A DNA stretch of 64,000 bases from Benincasa hispida (taxonomy: Eukaryota > Streptophyta > Magnoliopsida > Cucurbitales > Cucurbitaceae), in assembly GCF_009727055.1 (NCBI RefSeq), contig NC_052354.1, forward strand, positions 36,592,954 through 36,656,953, given 5' to 3'. This document shows, piece by piece, positions 34,788 through 47,219 of the stretch (its first letter is position 1; every line of letters starts with the position of its first letter). The notes beneath the pieces were generated by a model. It worked only from the letters and a program-made list of their open reading frames with translations. It was not told the origin of the DNA and did no database searches. Made by a program: the position numbers and the translations under genes.

Positions 34788-36700
34788 GAGGAACTTTTTA
34801 GAAATTATCCTTGGGGTAAGTTGGTCTTTGACCTTCTGGTTGATGTGATGCATAATGCCATATCTGCTAAGTGTGCTACAAGATTGACAATAGGAGGATT
34901 TGTATTCCCAATCCTAGCATAGGCATACAAAGTCATACCTACCCTTAGTACTGGACAAAACTGCTTTGCAAGGAGAGTTAATATGAATATGCCAAGAATA
35001 ATAAATTGGGCTGCTGATAGCCAACCAAAATAAAAGGACTTGAAGAAGAAGGTTTTCGATTCACTCGAGGTAACATTGAATTACATATATATTGCATAAC
35101 AATCTAAGTAATAAAATGTTTACTAACAATTTTTGTCTCTTCATTATGTTTTGTAGCTTGAAATTTGTCCACTCTTAGCCACTCCAAAAGAAATGAAAAA
35201 CGTCATGGTCTGAGCCATTCCTTGAAGAAGAGAAAAAAGTAGTTCAAGAAGTTTAGTTGGAACTTCAAAACCAAAAACCAAAAACGCATGTAGTGGACCT
35301 TACAATTAATAAAAGCCTACACAAATCAATGAACACCAAACATATTACAGAGCAACTAGAGAGGATGGAGAAACATCAAGAGATGACGAATCAAACAATC
35401 AATGAAAATCAATAGGTCCTAATGAAGAACCAAGACTCCCTGAGGCAACAAATGATTGAATTGATGGATAAAATGAACCTGATATTGGAACAAACGAAAA
35501 GAATGGAGGAGCATGCATATACTCAAAATACCGGTGAAGTCTTTATGGTACGTTCTATAATTACAATGTAGTTATTTAATCCATACAAAAAGTTGAATAA
35601 TTCTTACATACAAACAGGTGGCATTTGAATTCACAAAGACACTGGATACTATGGAAGATGATAAAGGAGACAATCAAGACAATCCAAATCTTAATATGGC
35701 TTGTGGCGTTGAAAAATTAAAGTCAAAGAGAGATGATGAGCATGAAGGAGGTGGAAGAACAGGGAATAGAGAACGGAAAAACATATTGTCTAATATGGTA
35801 ACCCAACAACCACAGGAATCTAAAGTGAAAGAACCAGAAGAGTAAAAAATAGAACGGAAAGTAAACACATGCTACAAGGTAATAAAATGTCAATGAACTG
35901 AATTTTATAGTTTAAATCCTAACAATACATGATATCTTGTGTACTGCTTATGACATGTAATAGCCTGCTGAAGATCCAGACGATATAATCGACAATGTCA
36001 TAGATGAGTAGGAGGTATATGAAAGGTTGTCGAAACACCAGAAGGGAAACTCTGTTATGAGGGTATAAAAAGATTTTATTTTTAAACTGTATGGTTAAAC
36101 TTGTTACAAAACGTAAAATTAATAAAAAAAAGTTTAATTTACCTATTGATTGGACAATTGTTAGTCCATCAACATATGCAACAAGTAGATTTTGTTCGTC
36201 GATTGGAGTGCAAGCCTCGATAGACCCCAAGAATAAACAGGTTAAGTATAATAGAGCACGGTATTAAACTTATAGACTCTGTACCCTACTAACATATAAT
36301 TTCTATTTGTTGAAAATCAAAGGTCAAAAGAAGGTTGGATATGATTGACCCAAACTTGAAGTCAACACAAATCATCTTACGACATATAAGTTTTTATAAT
36401 TAAAGTGTAATTGTATATAAATGCTACTCTTGAAATAAATAACAATATTATACTTACTAAATTAATTATTTATTGTTGATAGTTGGGGACGACTATAGAA
36501 GAATTAGAGAAGCAAAGAGAGGAAATGGATCGACGTAGAGCTGCAAAATCAACCCCATTGAAGGATGCTACAAATGCATAAATTACTGGTATATGGATTG
36601 ATGCAGTGAAGGGCAATATGCCAAAAAAAAATCTAAAGAATATGTTGACGAGAATGACCCATCCTTTGACCTTTACTTGAGTCAGGCGTAAAAGAGTGTG
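34788..36700 (+). pseudogene. DUF1985 (ULP1-associated) gene, 3' part, broken
   Basis: It resumes directly at the LTR edge with EELFRNYPWGKLVFDLLVD, then LTIGGFVFPILA-stop-AYKVIPTLST and MPRIINWAAD, the C-terminal half of DUF1985. Later exon-like blocks (35162-35215, 35337-35547, 35618-35845, 36480-36580) encode a hydrophilic, coiled-coil-like stretch (EQLERMEKHQEMTNQ, EELEKQREEMDRRRAAKS). Several stops interrupt it. No C48 catalytic triad is recognised before sequence identity fades at about 36.7 kb. Confidence 0.65.
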
Positions 36701-37545
36701 ATCACTGATGAATATACCATTTTGGATTAAAGTTTCCTAGAATTTGAACTTCTAAACCTATGTTTTTTGTTTAGACCAACCTCTTAATTTATGTTTGAAA
36801 TGACTTTTTAATTACAGTTAATGCATTTTATGGTCCTGTTATTTTACTTCCTTTTAATTATCCTACAAATGAAGCGAACTGAAGTCTATAATTTTATTTA
36901 CATATCTAGTCATTCCTAAATATTGATAAAAAGTTAATTTGAATTTGATAAATAATAGTCAGTCAAAACTGATAATTAAATTAAACAATCTAATTTGACA
37001 AATAACTATAGATAGTTTAGAATGGTGGCCAATATTTTATAACATTGTACGTCGTTCAAAATTATGTACAAATACATTCGAAAAAGGCATATCATGATTG
37101 AATGAATGAGCAAAAACATAAATCATTGAGGAAAAGAAAATCTCTATTCATAGATTCCTCGAGTGGAAACCAAAAACAAGAAAAGTGTTATGATTTAAGC
37201 ATTCCCTAAGGTAGGAACACAAAGATCATGACAGGACTGAAAGATCTTAAAGTAGTGATAATTATAGTGTCATACACATTTAAAAAGTAACGTTTTATAC
37301 ACTGTTATATATGATTATGTTGTAACAAAGAGATGTGAAAACGTTAAATAGTGATAATTACAGTCTAACTAAATATTGCAAAAGTATGAGGAACAACATA
37401 TAAAACATAGTAATAATAGATGAAAAAATTAACATCGATTAAGAAAATAACAAATTTTTTAAGTACTTTAAACAAACAAAACTATTCATAAATGTTCAGA
37501 ACGAAAATATGAGGTAAAAGAAAGAAAACAACTAAAAACTCAAAC
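36701..37545. other. MULE interior between convergent genes
   Basis: AT-rich spacer between the 3' ends of the DUF1985 relic and the transposase relic. No frame of note. Confidence 0.5.
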
Positions 37546-40500
37546 TCAACAAGGTATTGGATTTTTACATGACCTACGATTATGACTTATACTACCACAA
37601 TGAGTACAACGTACTGTTTTTCTATTCTCTAAGCATGATGGGATTCTCTTTTTCCCAGGTCTTCCAGCCGGGCGTTTGACTCGAGGAGAACGAATGGGGT
37701 CATCATTCAAATTGCAAAGACTTGAAAATTGTTGCACATTACCAATCGATCATGTTTTCTTGCTATATAATGAAATTAACTTTGAAGCATGATAGAAGTC
37801 ATGAGTGTATGACCCCAATCCAAGGTTTCTACGAGACAAAGCAATGCAAGCATGGGGACATTGTATAAGGTATAGATCCCAACAACGACACGAACAATTG
37901 CAGTTGAAGATGTTCACGTGGAATTGTTTGGTTTTGTCATGGACTTTAAACTCATTTTGGTTAATAAGATATATCTATAATAGAAAATATTAAACTAATT
38001 AAAATAAGTGACATATACATATGATATTTTAATTAACAATCATTTAAAATGGAAATGAGTTACATCCATCGATCTACTATCGCTTAATGATGTTCAAAGC
38101 ATGTCTTCTGCATATGAAGTTAGTTCTGAATGCTGAAAACTAAAATTACTGCAATGTTCATAGAACCATCACTGAATCAAACTCCGAATAAATTCAAGAA
38201 GGCCAAGAATAGGTAATTCACATGCTTCCTTAAGGTATAAATTCATACTTTTAGATATATTTGTGGTCATCAAGGTATAATGATAACTTGTAGAAATACA
38301 AGTTATTTATATCATCTTACTTAGAATATGCGGCAATAGGAAGGAAAAGTTGCGTCAAACATATTAAAATTGGCTTAGAAACGCAAAAATTGTAAAAGCA
38401 TCGGAAACACACCCGCTGACCGCATTGCAATGGCAAAAAGAATGTCCAAATCTTTGTTTTACAGGTAACAGGTATCACCGCATGCGACGATTGCTCGTGG
38501 ACAAAAAAAGCAACGCATTCTCGGGGATTTATGAAATCGTACAAATTTTCTGATGTACGACCTGACAAATTGAATGTAAAGCAGAGCAGACATTCCCACT
38601 AAGCTTCGACAGGAAAAAGTAACTTTTCAGAGCGAGACCACTGACGCAAGATATGCTAAAAGTCTATAAATAGCAACATCAACACTTAGCACTGGTGAGG
38701 GAGAAACACACTGAAAAAGAGACGGAAAGAAGTTCTACGCAAGGGACATTCTTCCCTTGAGAACTCTCCTGAGAAGGAAGTTCTCCACCTCATTCCTCCA
38801 TCACGTGGGCAAACAAATAGCTCCAATCGGGATCCGTGCCAAGACATTGACACGCTGCTCTCAATTGTTCTTACTTTCCGTTCATCGATTGTTTTCATTT
38901 CCTGTCTTTCATTCATATCTCTGTAACAAACGCTTTATCTTTACCAGTTAATATCATTATCATGTACATCTTCATCTCTCTGTTCACCATATCGCATTCA
39001 TCTTCTATTTCTCTCACCATGAGTAACTAAACCTCTAGGGTGTGGGGGAAGAATTGAGCAAGTAAGTCAATCCATGTTAAGAATTCAGTTAAGTTTATTT
39101 AACGCATGCTCAATGGCATCTTCACCTGCGAGAGCAGAAGTGAAGAAGCTAATCTGCCTCTTGAAAGAAGGTTGATAGAATGCGTTAACTAAAGTAAGAA
39201 GTATTTCTAGAGATGGAAACAACCTTGCGTTCGGAAACGTTTGTCTCTGATCATCATAGAGATGTGGTGATGCAGGCGATCACCGAGAGGTGTAAGTCAA
39301 GGGAAGATGGAACCTTAGTTGCGTCCTCAATAGGATATACAAACTTGCGATATTCGTTTTCCCAAACCCATTCTCATTCTGATTCTATCCACAAGACTTG
39401 CCATCGCATTTTCTTACACATACTTTGCACAACTTCATATTTATTTACCTGTTTATTCATTTATCATCGCATTTTACTCTTTAGCACCTCATAATCTTAA
39501 TTTGATTATGGTCGCATATATCACATCATTGTCGCATTAGCATCGTAAATCCCATGTTCGACCTCGGATCATTTTGAGAAACTTGCGGTGGAATTATACT
39601 TGATTTCATCGCAAGAAAACTTGTGACACGCATAAACTACATGAACGCATTGCTTGGTATTCCACAGTGAATTTTGTAGCATCACATATATTATCTGGTA
39701 GCGTGATTAAGACATCGCATATCATTTTGCAGTTGTATTCCACCGCACAACATATATCTTTTTCTTACACAAAATGCCCTGCATCATTTATGTTTGCCTA
39801 GATCTTCTAATTCAAGCCTAATTGAAGGGGATATTTCATCCAACTACCTCATGTAATATTCATAGTCAAGAGTTGTATAGGCCCTAGCACACATATGGAA
39901 TGGTTATTCAATTGGAGCTGATTGGTAAGTTTTTTTAAGATACCCAAATAGGTTAAAAGCACACAGTCCATGTTTGGCTGAATTGTACACAACACTTATA
40001 CCCTTTGGTATGCTCTTATGACCATCAGACATAATCACAAGATCATTACGTTCACCAAAAACATCTTTTAAATTTCGAAAAAACCAACACCATGATTCAT
40101 CATTCTCTGAATCAACAATAGAAAATGCAAGGGGGACGATTTGTGAGTTACCATCCAATGTACACGCAGATAGTAGAGTACAAACAATTTGTTCTTCAAA
40201 GTCACACCATCAACTAATATGATCGGAAAGCAATACTCCCATGCATGGATTGAAGCAACAAGAGCCATAAAATAGTACTTGAATACATCATCATCATTTA
40301 CTTCTTGTGTTGTATAAGTTCCTAGTAAAAAGAATTATTGACAAGAGTAAGCGTAGGTCATAACTGCATTTTACATTATATAAGTAAATGTATGATTAAA
40401 TTTAATTACACTGTAACTGTTATTCAAACCCACCTGGATTCTTTTGAATCAAAGCATTAGAGATGACTCCAGAGTACCTCGAATTGAATATAACGCAAGC

Positions 40501-41330
40501 TCACGGCCTCTCCATTTTATCATAACTTACATTAACCCCATGTTGCCTTTTCATGAAACTTATGACATCATACGGACGCCATGGAATTCATGGAATTCAT
40601 ATTTAAACAAGGTTTCATACACTCAAATACTATCCACGAAGTCGGCCGACTATGAGCATCCTTAACAATGTCAATATGAACATCGCAAACTTACGAACAA
40701 TCCATAATCCTCTTTTTTTATAAACATACGAACTAGATACCAACTACAAGAAGGGTCTTTGCAACAAAGTTCAAGAGACATTTGATTCAAGCGAGCAATC
40801 CTAAGTTCAAAACTATGTTTAATAGCAAGCAAGTATATAGCTTTCTTTAATGCATCCTTGCTGTTAAAAATAGAACCTTCCTTAATGGTGGTGTCTACAA
40901 CACACGAATCCAAATCTACTAGGTCAATGATATGAGATGAGTTATCGGAGGTTTTGCACAAGGAATCTCTTTCATTATTGTTGGACCCAGTATAAAATGT
41001 AATTGCAGAATCTGATTGACAAGATGAAACATGTTCAACTACAACACAAACATCATTGTAGGAGGAATCTGAAACAAAAGATAACAACCATAACATATCT
41101 TTGTCTTCCATGATTCTAATCATAGTAGGATTTCTGCAGTTATCCCGATACATTGTTAATTGAGAAATAATACATTCAGAAGTTGGAAAATTTTTAGATT
41201 GGATTAGATCGACAAGATGTTTAAAAGATGTATTTGAAGCAATAGGAACTTCAATAAATCGGAAGTCATGATAGAAGTTATTTTCATCCCACTTATCATT
41301 GAACAAAATTCTTAATCGTTTAACAACCAT
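37546..41330 (-). pseudogene. mudrA: MURA-type Mutator transposase, multiply broken
   Basis: The N-terminal frame 41330-40671 starts MVVKRLRILFNDKWDENN and includes the MuDR DNA-binding region (EGSIFNSKDALKKAIYLL, CCKDPSCSWYLVR). Frameshifted sequence follows (40670-40434), then a 112-nt GT-AG intron (40433-40322). The exon after it reads KYYFMALVASIHAW and ILVDGVTLKNK, then LDGNSQIVPLAFSIVDSEND, WCWFFRNLK and LVIMSDGHKSI, the MULE DDE transposase core. Sequence is cut at about 39752, resumes at 38282 (HYTLMTTNISKSMN, LKEACELPILGLLEFIR, with TGA for an expected Arg codon), and ends with a SWIM zinc finger (CNCSCRCWD...CPHAC, about 37950-37840) and a CCHC-like tail (RRPAGRPGKKRI is typical; here KRPAGRPGKKRIPS, CTHCGSISHNRRSC). 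It would be the element's own transposase. Confidence 0.85.
38283..39751 (+). mobile_element. Unclassified LTR-like insertion inside the MURA gene
   Basis: The transposase reading stops at RKRY (about 39752) and resumes with HYTLMTTN at 38282, so about 1.47 kb was inserted. The left edge is a perfect 10-bp-stem hairpin with a GAAA loop (38283-38306). Inside, on +, are a TATA-like ctataaatag (38664-38673) followed by leader-like sequence, and near the right a 'tgttcgacctcgg..aacttgcggtggaattatacttg' block (39552-39602) reminiscent of LTR/leader sequence in Athila-type plant retroelements. Candidate termini are TGTAGAAATAC and CACAACA. No coding region is recognised and no clean TSD is seen. 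It could be a non-autonomous LTR element. Confidence 0.55.
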
Positions 41331-41729
41331 AAGAAGGAAACGTGAAGAGGATGAAGAAAGCTAGGGCTATGTTTTGTATTCTAATATTTTATGTTTGAAA
41401 AAAAGGATAATAGATATAATATTCAAACGTATTTTAAAACTGTGAATCTTGATTAAGTTTAGTAGAAAGTATAATAAAAACAATAATTTTAGTTGGGATA
41501 ATTAATATATATGATCATTTAAATTTCAAATCAAGATTTTAAAATTAGTTGTTGTAGAATATTTGAAAATTCAAAATAAGTATTAAATTTGATACATAAA
41601 TTCATCACAAATGTTAAAATAACAAGATTGAAGGAGGACAACCCGCTTGAAATAATCAAGTTAGTTGGCATTAAAAGTCTGGCGAAATATATAGTTGAGG
41701 AATTAATTACAGTATCATTAATATATATG

Positions 41730-41915
41730 TCGAAATAATTATGTTATCATTAATACATATGTCGAATTAATTACACTGCAACTAAAAGAGACGATAAGGG
41801 CATTTTAGGATTTCCAAAAGTTTGACTCACGTGATCTTCAGGCATTTTGCTATAATTCAAAGTTACTCCGTCTTCTGCTATTTTTCCAAATGATAGTGTA
41901 ATTATTGCTAGTTAC
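41730..41915 (-). repeat. MULE right terminal inverted repeat
   Basis: Counterpart of 25913-26115, read on the minus strand. The outer 60 bp are the best conserved. The stretch 41331-41729 between the transposase start and this repeat is AT-rich and featureless, presumably the transposase promoter side. Confidence 0.55.
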
Positions 41916-42962
41916 CTGATTATTCCAATTGAATGGGATTGGATTTGGATTAGCTTTTTGGATCCGATTCAAATTGGCCATTTCAAATAAATTATTAATT
42001 TTTATTTTAAATTTAAAAATAACCTTAAGGACTTATTTATAAAGTAGACAACCCCATCTTTCAAATTTTTCTATGTGGGACAAGAACATGGTGATTCTTT
42101 AATGATTTTCACTTTCCAACCTGTTGCACCATTGCATTTATTTCTTCTCTCATTTATTTTTGTAATCCACATGCATCTATAGATGAAAATTAGTTGGTTG
42201 TTGAATTTATTTTTTTATTTGTAGAATTATTACTATTTATTAGCTAGTATTAATAATTATATATAATATATATATTGTTATATTGGATTAATTGGATTAG
42301 TCAGACAGGCCGATCCACATATAACTCAAATGGGCTGGCGCATGGGTTAACCTAATTAAAAAAGATAGATTTATTTCTAATCTAATTTATGAAAAGGCTA
42401 GATAAGGTTAGGCTGGTGAACTGTTGACCTCTGGTTGGACATGGATCAGGCTTGAGTTGAACTTGGATTGGCCTTTGAATTTTGGAGGCGGTACCAATTT
42501 AAACCTTAAAATAATAATTGTATCAGTTTAAACCTTAAACTTTAGGGATTGTATCAATTTAAATGCCAAACTAATATTTGTACCAATTTAAAGATCATTT
42601 GGATTGACTTGAGAAAAAAGTATTTTTCAAAAAACTCACTTTTAATTAAACACTTTTAATAAAAACTTATTAAAATACACTTGAAAAGCTATTTCGAGTG
42701 GTTGCCAAATACTCTAATTTCATTCAAAATGACTTATTTTTTAAATTAAATACTTGAAAATGTATTCCAAACACACCCTTAAACCTTGAACTTCCATAAG
42801 TTTATCAATTTACACATTCATTCATATTTAATTTGAAAAATATAATGCAAAACATTTAATTTTTTCAATCAAACTTATAAATGTTTTAAGTGAATTGATT
42901 TAGAACATCTGTTAGGATTATATTAGAAAATTATATATATAAATGCTTATACATGTGTAAAC
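41916..42962. other. Intergenic DNA
   Basis: AT-rich with no gene. At 42490-42590 there are three loose copies of 'gtaccaatttaaaccttaaac', with a partial inverse near 42780-42810, suggesting a small decayed repeat. A few bases before 42963 (taaac) are a poor match to the far flank of copia-2 (ataac). Confidence 0.45.
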
Positions 42963-43297
42963 TAAAGGAACTCGTTTTACAGAGAACCTATGAACGGAAG
43001 CGGATCATCAAAATCCTATTTCGATTGAATGCATACATTTACAGTAAAATAAATAGATTATGCATAAAACATAAATTACAACATGCCTTTGAATAATTAA
43101 CAAGAGTTTAGAGATTATACCTTTGAAGAACTCTTCTTCAAGTAAATCCCTCAAACTAACTCATTCATGAACGCGTCGAACAAGTCATGAACACTCCAAA
43201 TGAACAACAGCAAACAACAATGCAACTCGAACCAAAAGGTAGAGGACACTACCACTTAGTTACCTTGGTATTCTCAGTGTGAGACTCGTGAGTGGTG
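42963..43297 (-). repeat. copia-2 left LTR, outer fragment
   Basis: It matches the first 335 bp or so of the 53166-55324 LTR ('aaggaactc...agagaacctat.a.cggaagc', 'accttggtattctc.g.gtgagac'). It stops at the TSD (43293-43297, TGGTG) and continues at 50012 'tggtgggctctgg', exactly as the intact LTR does at about 53536. Confidence 0.75.
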
Positions 43298-44876
43298 TGA
43301 AAGAACTCTTATTCAAGAGTACCTACGAGCGGAAGCGGATCTTTCCAATTCATTGTGACAGAATTACCACATATACATTCAAACATACTTTCATAATGCT
43401 AAAGGGATCAAGAAATCATATCAGATGAAGATTTCTTCTTCACAGCGAGTCTGAAGCCCAACCATCTACCTCGAACAGTCACCACTTGGATAGGAGGAAA
43501 TGGAGAAGACAACACCACTTAGAGCCCTCAGTATTCTTGGAGTGAGAATCCAAAGTGTGGGCTTTGTTTAGATTTTGTAGAGGGAAGAAGGAAGAGAGAC
43601 CGTACACTATGATCAAACAAGTGGGAGATGTGGTCGTCTATCGCATAGACAATATGCTTGATCGTTTAGGTGAAGTATACGATCGTGTAGTAAAAGTAAA
43701 CGATCGTCTATACGATCGTGTAGGAAAAGGTAAATGATCGTCTAAACGATTGTGTAGGAAAAAAGGTGAGTGATCGTCCAAATGATCACGTAGGAAAAAC
43801 TAAGCGATTGTCTATACTATCGTTTAGTAAATATCGGGAGCTAAATGATCGCTTAGGAAATAGGTAAACGATCGTTTAGATAATAGTGCGTAACGGTGTA
43901 ATTGGTATGCGATCGCTTAACAATATCGTATATGTAAGAGATCGTGCAGTCACTATCGTATAGACACTGATTTTCTAAACGATGACACTATCTTTTTCAC
44001 AATATCTGCGCACACCGAGATCAACACACCGTCTGCTATTTAAATGCACTCATCCGTTATTTAGAATGAAGAGGTGCCTTCCCATTTCCTTTATAACATC
44101 CAATGAATGTGATCTTATCACATTCATAACTTATAAATTAATATCAAATATTAATTATAATATTTTTTTCTCTACTAGATAGAAATTATATTTATATCCA
44201 ATTTCCTCCAAATTAATGTATCTCATACATAAAGTTAACTATATCATATTTAATTAACTCGTTCAATTATATCATATATAATCAAACTCCCTCTTGTCAA
44301 TTTGAACATTTCAAATTGACCCAAAAACTGACTCTCATCTTGTATCCAAGCTACCAAGGGGACCTTATGGACCTATGGCTCGAAGCTCCAAGGGTACGTG
44401 AATAGCTGACTAAATTCTTTAGTCACGATATCTACCATTCGTTAACTGTCAGGCATTCCACTAAAGACCGAAAGTTGAACTCTTCTTGCTATAGATATAT
44501 GTCTATGTCCATTGGATATAACCAATCATCAGTACGATGACCCTTCACAGATGCTCGTAATTACAGTAGGCCAATTTACCGTTTTGCCCCTATAATTACA
44601 TTTTCCTTCTTAAGTACCACTGATCCCTCTAATGAACAATACAACATAGTCCAACTATGTGTGAACACCTCTCGGGCCAAGAGAAGGTATGTGACGCCAC
44701 ATCGTTCAATCCCCGGAAACAACCCTTAAGGGAGCTATCTATCTACTTACCCCTACCTCGGGGAAGGAGTGAATTCCATCTTGTGTAGCTGAGTTCCCAG
44801 CTCCTAAATCAGAAAAATCCCCAAAATGGTAGGTTTGAGTCGGCGTTCTGGCCACTCGTACCCATGTAAATCAAAT
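43298..44876 (-). repeat. copia-1 left (3') LTR, truncated
   Basis: It starts TGAAAGAACTCTTATTCAAG and follows the family in order, including a CGATCG array (about 43640-43990), to 'cccatgtaaatcaaatgacc', where it joins gag sequence. The 60-codon frame at 43555-43737 only reads through the array. Confidence 0.85.
43640..43990. repeat. CGATCG motif array, copia-1 left LTR
   Basis: More than a dozen motif copies (cgatcgtgtag, acgatcgtcta, gatcgcttag, tatcgtttag, ctatcgtatag) are spaced 15-40 nt apart. The same array recurs at 48060-48390 in the other LTR. Confidence 0.85.
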
Positions 44877-45256
44877 GACCATCATATTCAGCACGTGTTC
44901 AAGAACAGAGGTGCCTTCCTCCATTTTGGAGCTGAAGATGTGTTTCAGAGCCTCATGCTTGAGTTGTCCAGACGATTGTCACGAGCTGAGACCTTGGACT
45001 AGTGTTTCTTGGCCAAGACGTCACTAAGACTAGCCAGAATATAGGCTCGGGCCTTATCATTTGCCCATGTTCAACGCTCGTATGTTGTCCGAACATTTCG
45101 AGTAGCGTTCTGAGGTGGAATAGGAGGACATTCCTCCATAAGGACAAACTTCAGATCCTCGATGATGAGTATCGTCATGAGCATATGTTTCCAACTTGAA
45201 TAATTTTGGCCATTCAGTTTTTCGGTGCTAAGCAAATTGAGAGTGGCTGATGCCAT
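44877..45256 (-). pseudogene. copia-1 gag, 5' fragment
   Basis: The ATG at 45256 gives MASATLNLLSTEKLNGQNY then SSWKHMLMTILI and FVLMEECPPIPPQNATRNV, the N-terminus of a copia gag of the UBN2 type. A frameshift near 45100 and the junction to LTR sequence at 44876 end it. A capsid-like protein cannot be made. Confidence 0.75.
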
Positions 45257-46838
45257 TAAAAAAAATCGTTGCTGGAAAAAAATGAATAACCTTTTATAAG
45301 ACTTTGCAAAAACCACATTTTAATTAACCAATTAATTTTTAGCAAAACAGATTTCAAGTACCCTAAGTGAAAAGATTTCTATTTTGCAATGATGCCCCAA
45401 TGAGGCAGGAAAAACGTCACCAGTGGGGTGATCGGATGGCTCTTCACTAGGATGAGACATTCTCAACCATTAGGTAGAACCAATTCTTGGAACTAAACCT
45501 AATAGCCACCATTTGTTCAGTCCAGAATAATTAATCCTTAACAATCCCGTGTAAGTGTAACCCATCGTTTTCGGCCCCAGAGTCCAGCCCTAATGCACTA
45601 ATCGTAGGGAAAAGAAATATTAGGACAAGAGACTAAGTAACCTTATCCTCTTACAGGAGATCAAATAAAAGAACCTGCAAAATAGCCATCCTATAGGGGA
45701 CACACCCAAGGTGCCACGAGGCAAGCGCAAAATTTTATTCAATCCAACGAGGGAGACCGAGGGATATGTTTGTCGCACTTCTTGCTCCCACTTACTATGA
45801 ACACTCTCTCCATCCACCTTGATATGGACCTACCCAAACACCTCTGTTGGGGGGACACGCCAAAGGTGCCTTGAGGTCGAGGGTAGATCTCACGGTGTGG
45901 ACTATGAGGGAGAAATGCGAAAGGTGAAAATGCAGCATCAAATGCCCTAAGACCTCCCACTGAATGTTCTACCTAGGGGTTTATTAACCTAGACAATCTG
46001 GCTATTGATTATGATCAAAGTCATTTATAAAGTTTGTTCAAAAACAACTTTTGTCTTTGAATAAAAAAAAAAAAAAAAACCCCAAGTAGTCATATTAAAC
46101 TCTTTAATGGACTGGTCTTAGTTTGCATGCATAAAATCTATCTAAATTACCTTTCCAGGTAGGTTCCCAAGTAGGGGTGTTCCGTTGCCGTCATCTTAAT
46201 ACCCTAGCTTAAACAGAACCCGCCATCGACAAAAAGGTCTACTATAGATAGACTTGCTACATATTAATCTTTTACTAATTATTTGGTTCTAATTTCATTT
46301 TATAACCATTTATAAAATAAATAACTAAAACACTCATCCAAATAATGAATTATTTATAACGCTTATAAATATAACGTTAAAAAAAAATAAATAAAGCATA
46401 CATAAATATAACCCTTATATTATATGATGTATGAGCATGCATTTATGTAAATTAAAACATGCTTCTCTAAATTTATAACACTTATAATAAAGAGAATATG
46501 TATGACCTAAGGTGGGATTTATCTATATGTGCATACCAATATAACATATTGAAGACACATACATCGCATGTAATAATAAAGGATTATGGACCGGGATGAG
46601 CCTTTACAAAATCGGAATGAAATAACCCTATCTATTACATTTTTATCGAGCAAACCAGTTCACAATCGAACCGGATCTTGAATCGCCAGGAGGACTCCAT
46701 CGTGTAGTAAATGTCATAGGTAGACGATCGTCCAGCGTGAACTAGACGATAGGAGCAAAATTAAACGATCAAGTAGAAGACAACAAGGCAATGAAGCCTG
46801 ATCGTCTATGCAATCGCTCAATGCGGTGACAGGTAAAT

Positions 46839-47130
46839 GATTTACCTTGCGTTACTAAGTGATTGTTTAGTCAGTTACTATGCAATGAAGCTTGCTGACC
46901 AAAACGATCATCTATGCGATCACTTAACGCGACGTCAGATAAACGATTTACCTTGCGTTACTAAGCGATTGTTTAGTCAGTTACTAAGCGATGAAGCTTG
47001 CTGACCAAAACAATCGTCTATGCGATCACTTAACGTGGCAAGTAAATGATTTACCTTGCGTTACTAAGCGATCGTTTAGTCAGTTACTCAATGAAGCTTG
47101 CTGACCAAAACGATAGTCCAGTGCGCACGC
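46839..47130. repeat. Tandem repeat, unit 103-106 bp, about 2.8 copies
   Basis: Units start with 'gatttaccttgcgttacta' at 46839, 46945 and 47048 and each contains 'ttgtttagtcagttact', 'gaagcttgctgaccaaaac' and a CGATCG-type motif. Units differ at a few positions (gtttagtcagttactatgcaa / actaagcga / actcaa). Confidence 0.85.
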
Positions 47131-47219
47131 GCGTTAAGCGATACACGAGCATCACATCGTCTACACGACCCGATACTCAGTGATCGGGTAACCGATCTTC
47201 GACATAATGCGATCAACCC

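Larger units (their letters stand above)
25913..41915. mobile_element. Degenerate Mutator-like element (MULE) with DUF1985/ULP1-type gene and MURA transposase
   Basis: The ends are imperfect inverted repeats. At the left, 25913 reads GAAAACTAGCATAATTTAAC and goes on with 'ccatttgtaaaaatag'. The right end read inward from 41915 gives GGTAACTAGCAATAATTACA and then 'catttggaaaaatagc'; weaker similarity extends about 180-200 bp. Inside are a MURA transposase relic on - (41330-37546) and a DUF1985 gene relic on + (about 26590-36700), converging at about 36.7-37.5 kb. MULEs that carry ULP1-type genes are known in melon, Arabidopsis and rice. The element is itself invaded by a copia element (28362-34787) and another insertion (38283-39751). 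No clean 9-bp TSD is seen, so the exact ends are uncertain by a few bases. It is inactive. Confidence 0.7.

Noticed and set aside
38283..38306. Helitron 3' hairpin
   Set aside because: No CTRR end follows the hairpin at the proper distance on either strand and no A-T target is evident.
43555..43737. Short coding gene (60 codons) repeated at 47993-48232
   Set aside because: Both frames read through the same LTR and its CGATCG array; similarity is due to the paired LTRs.
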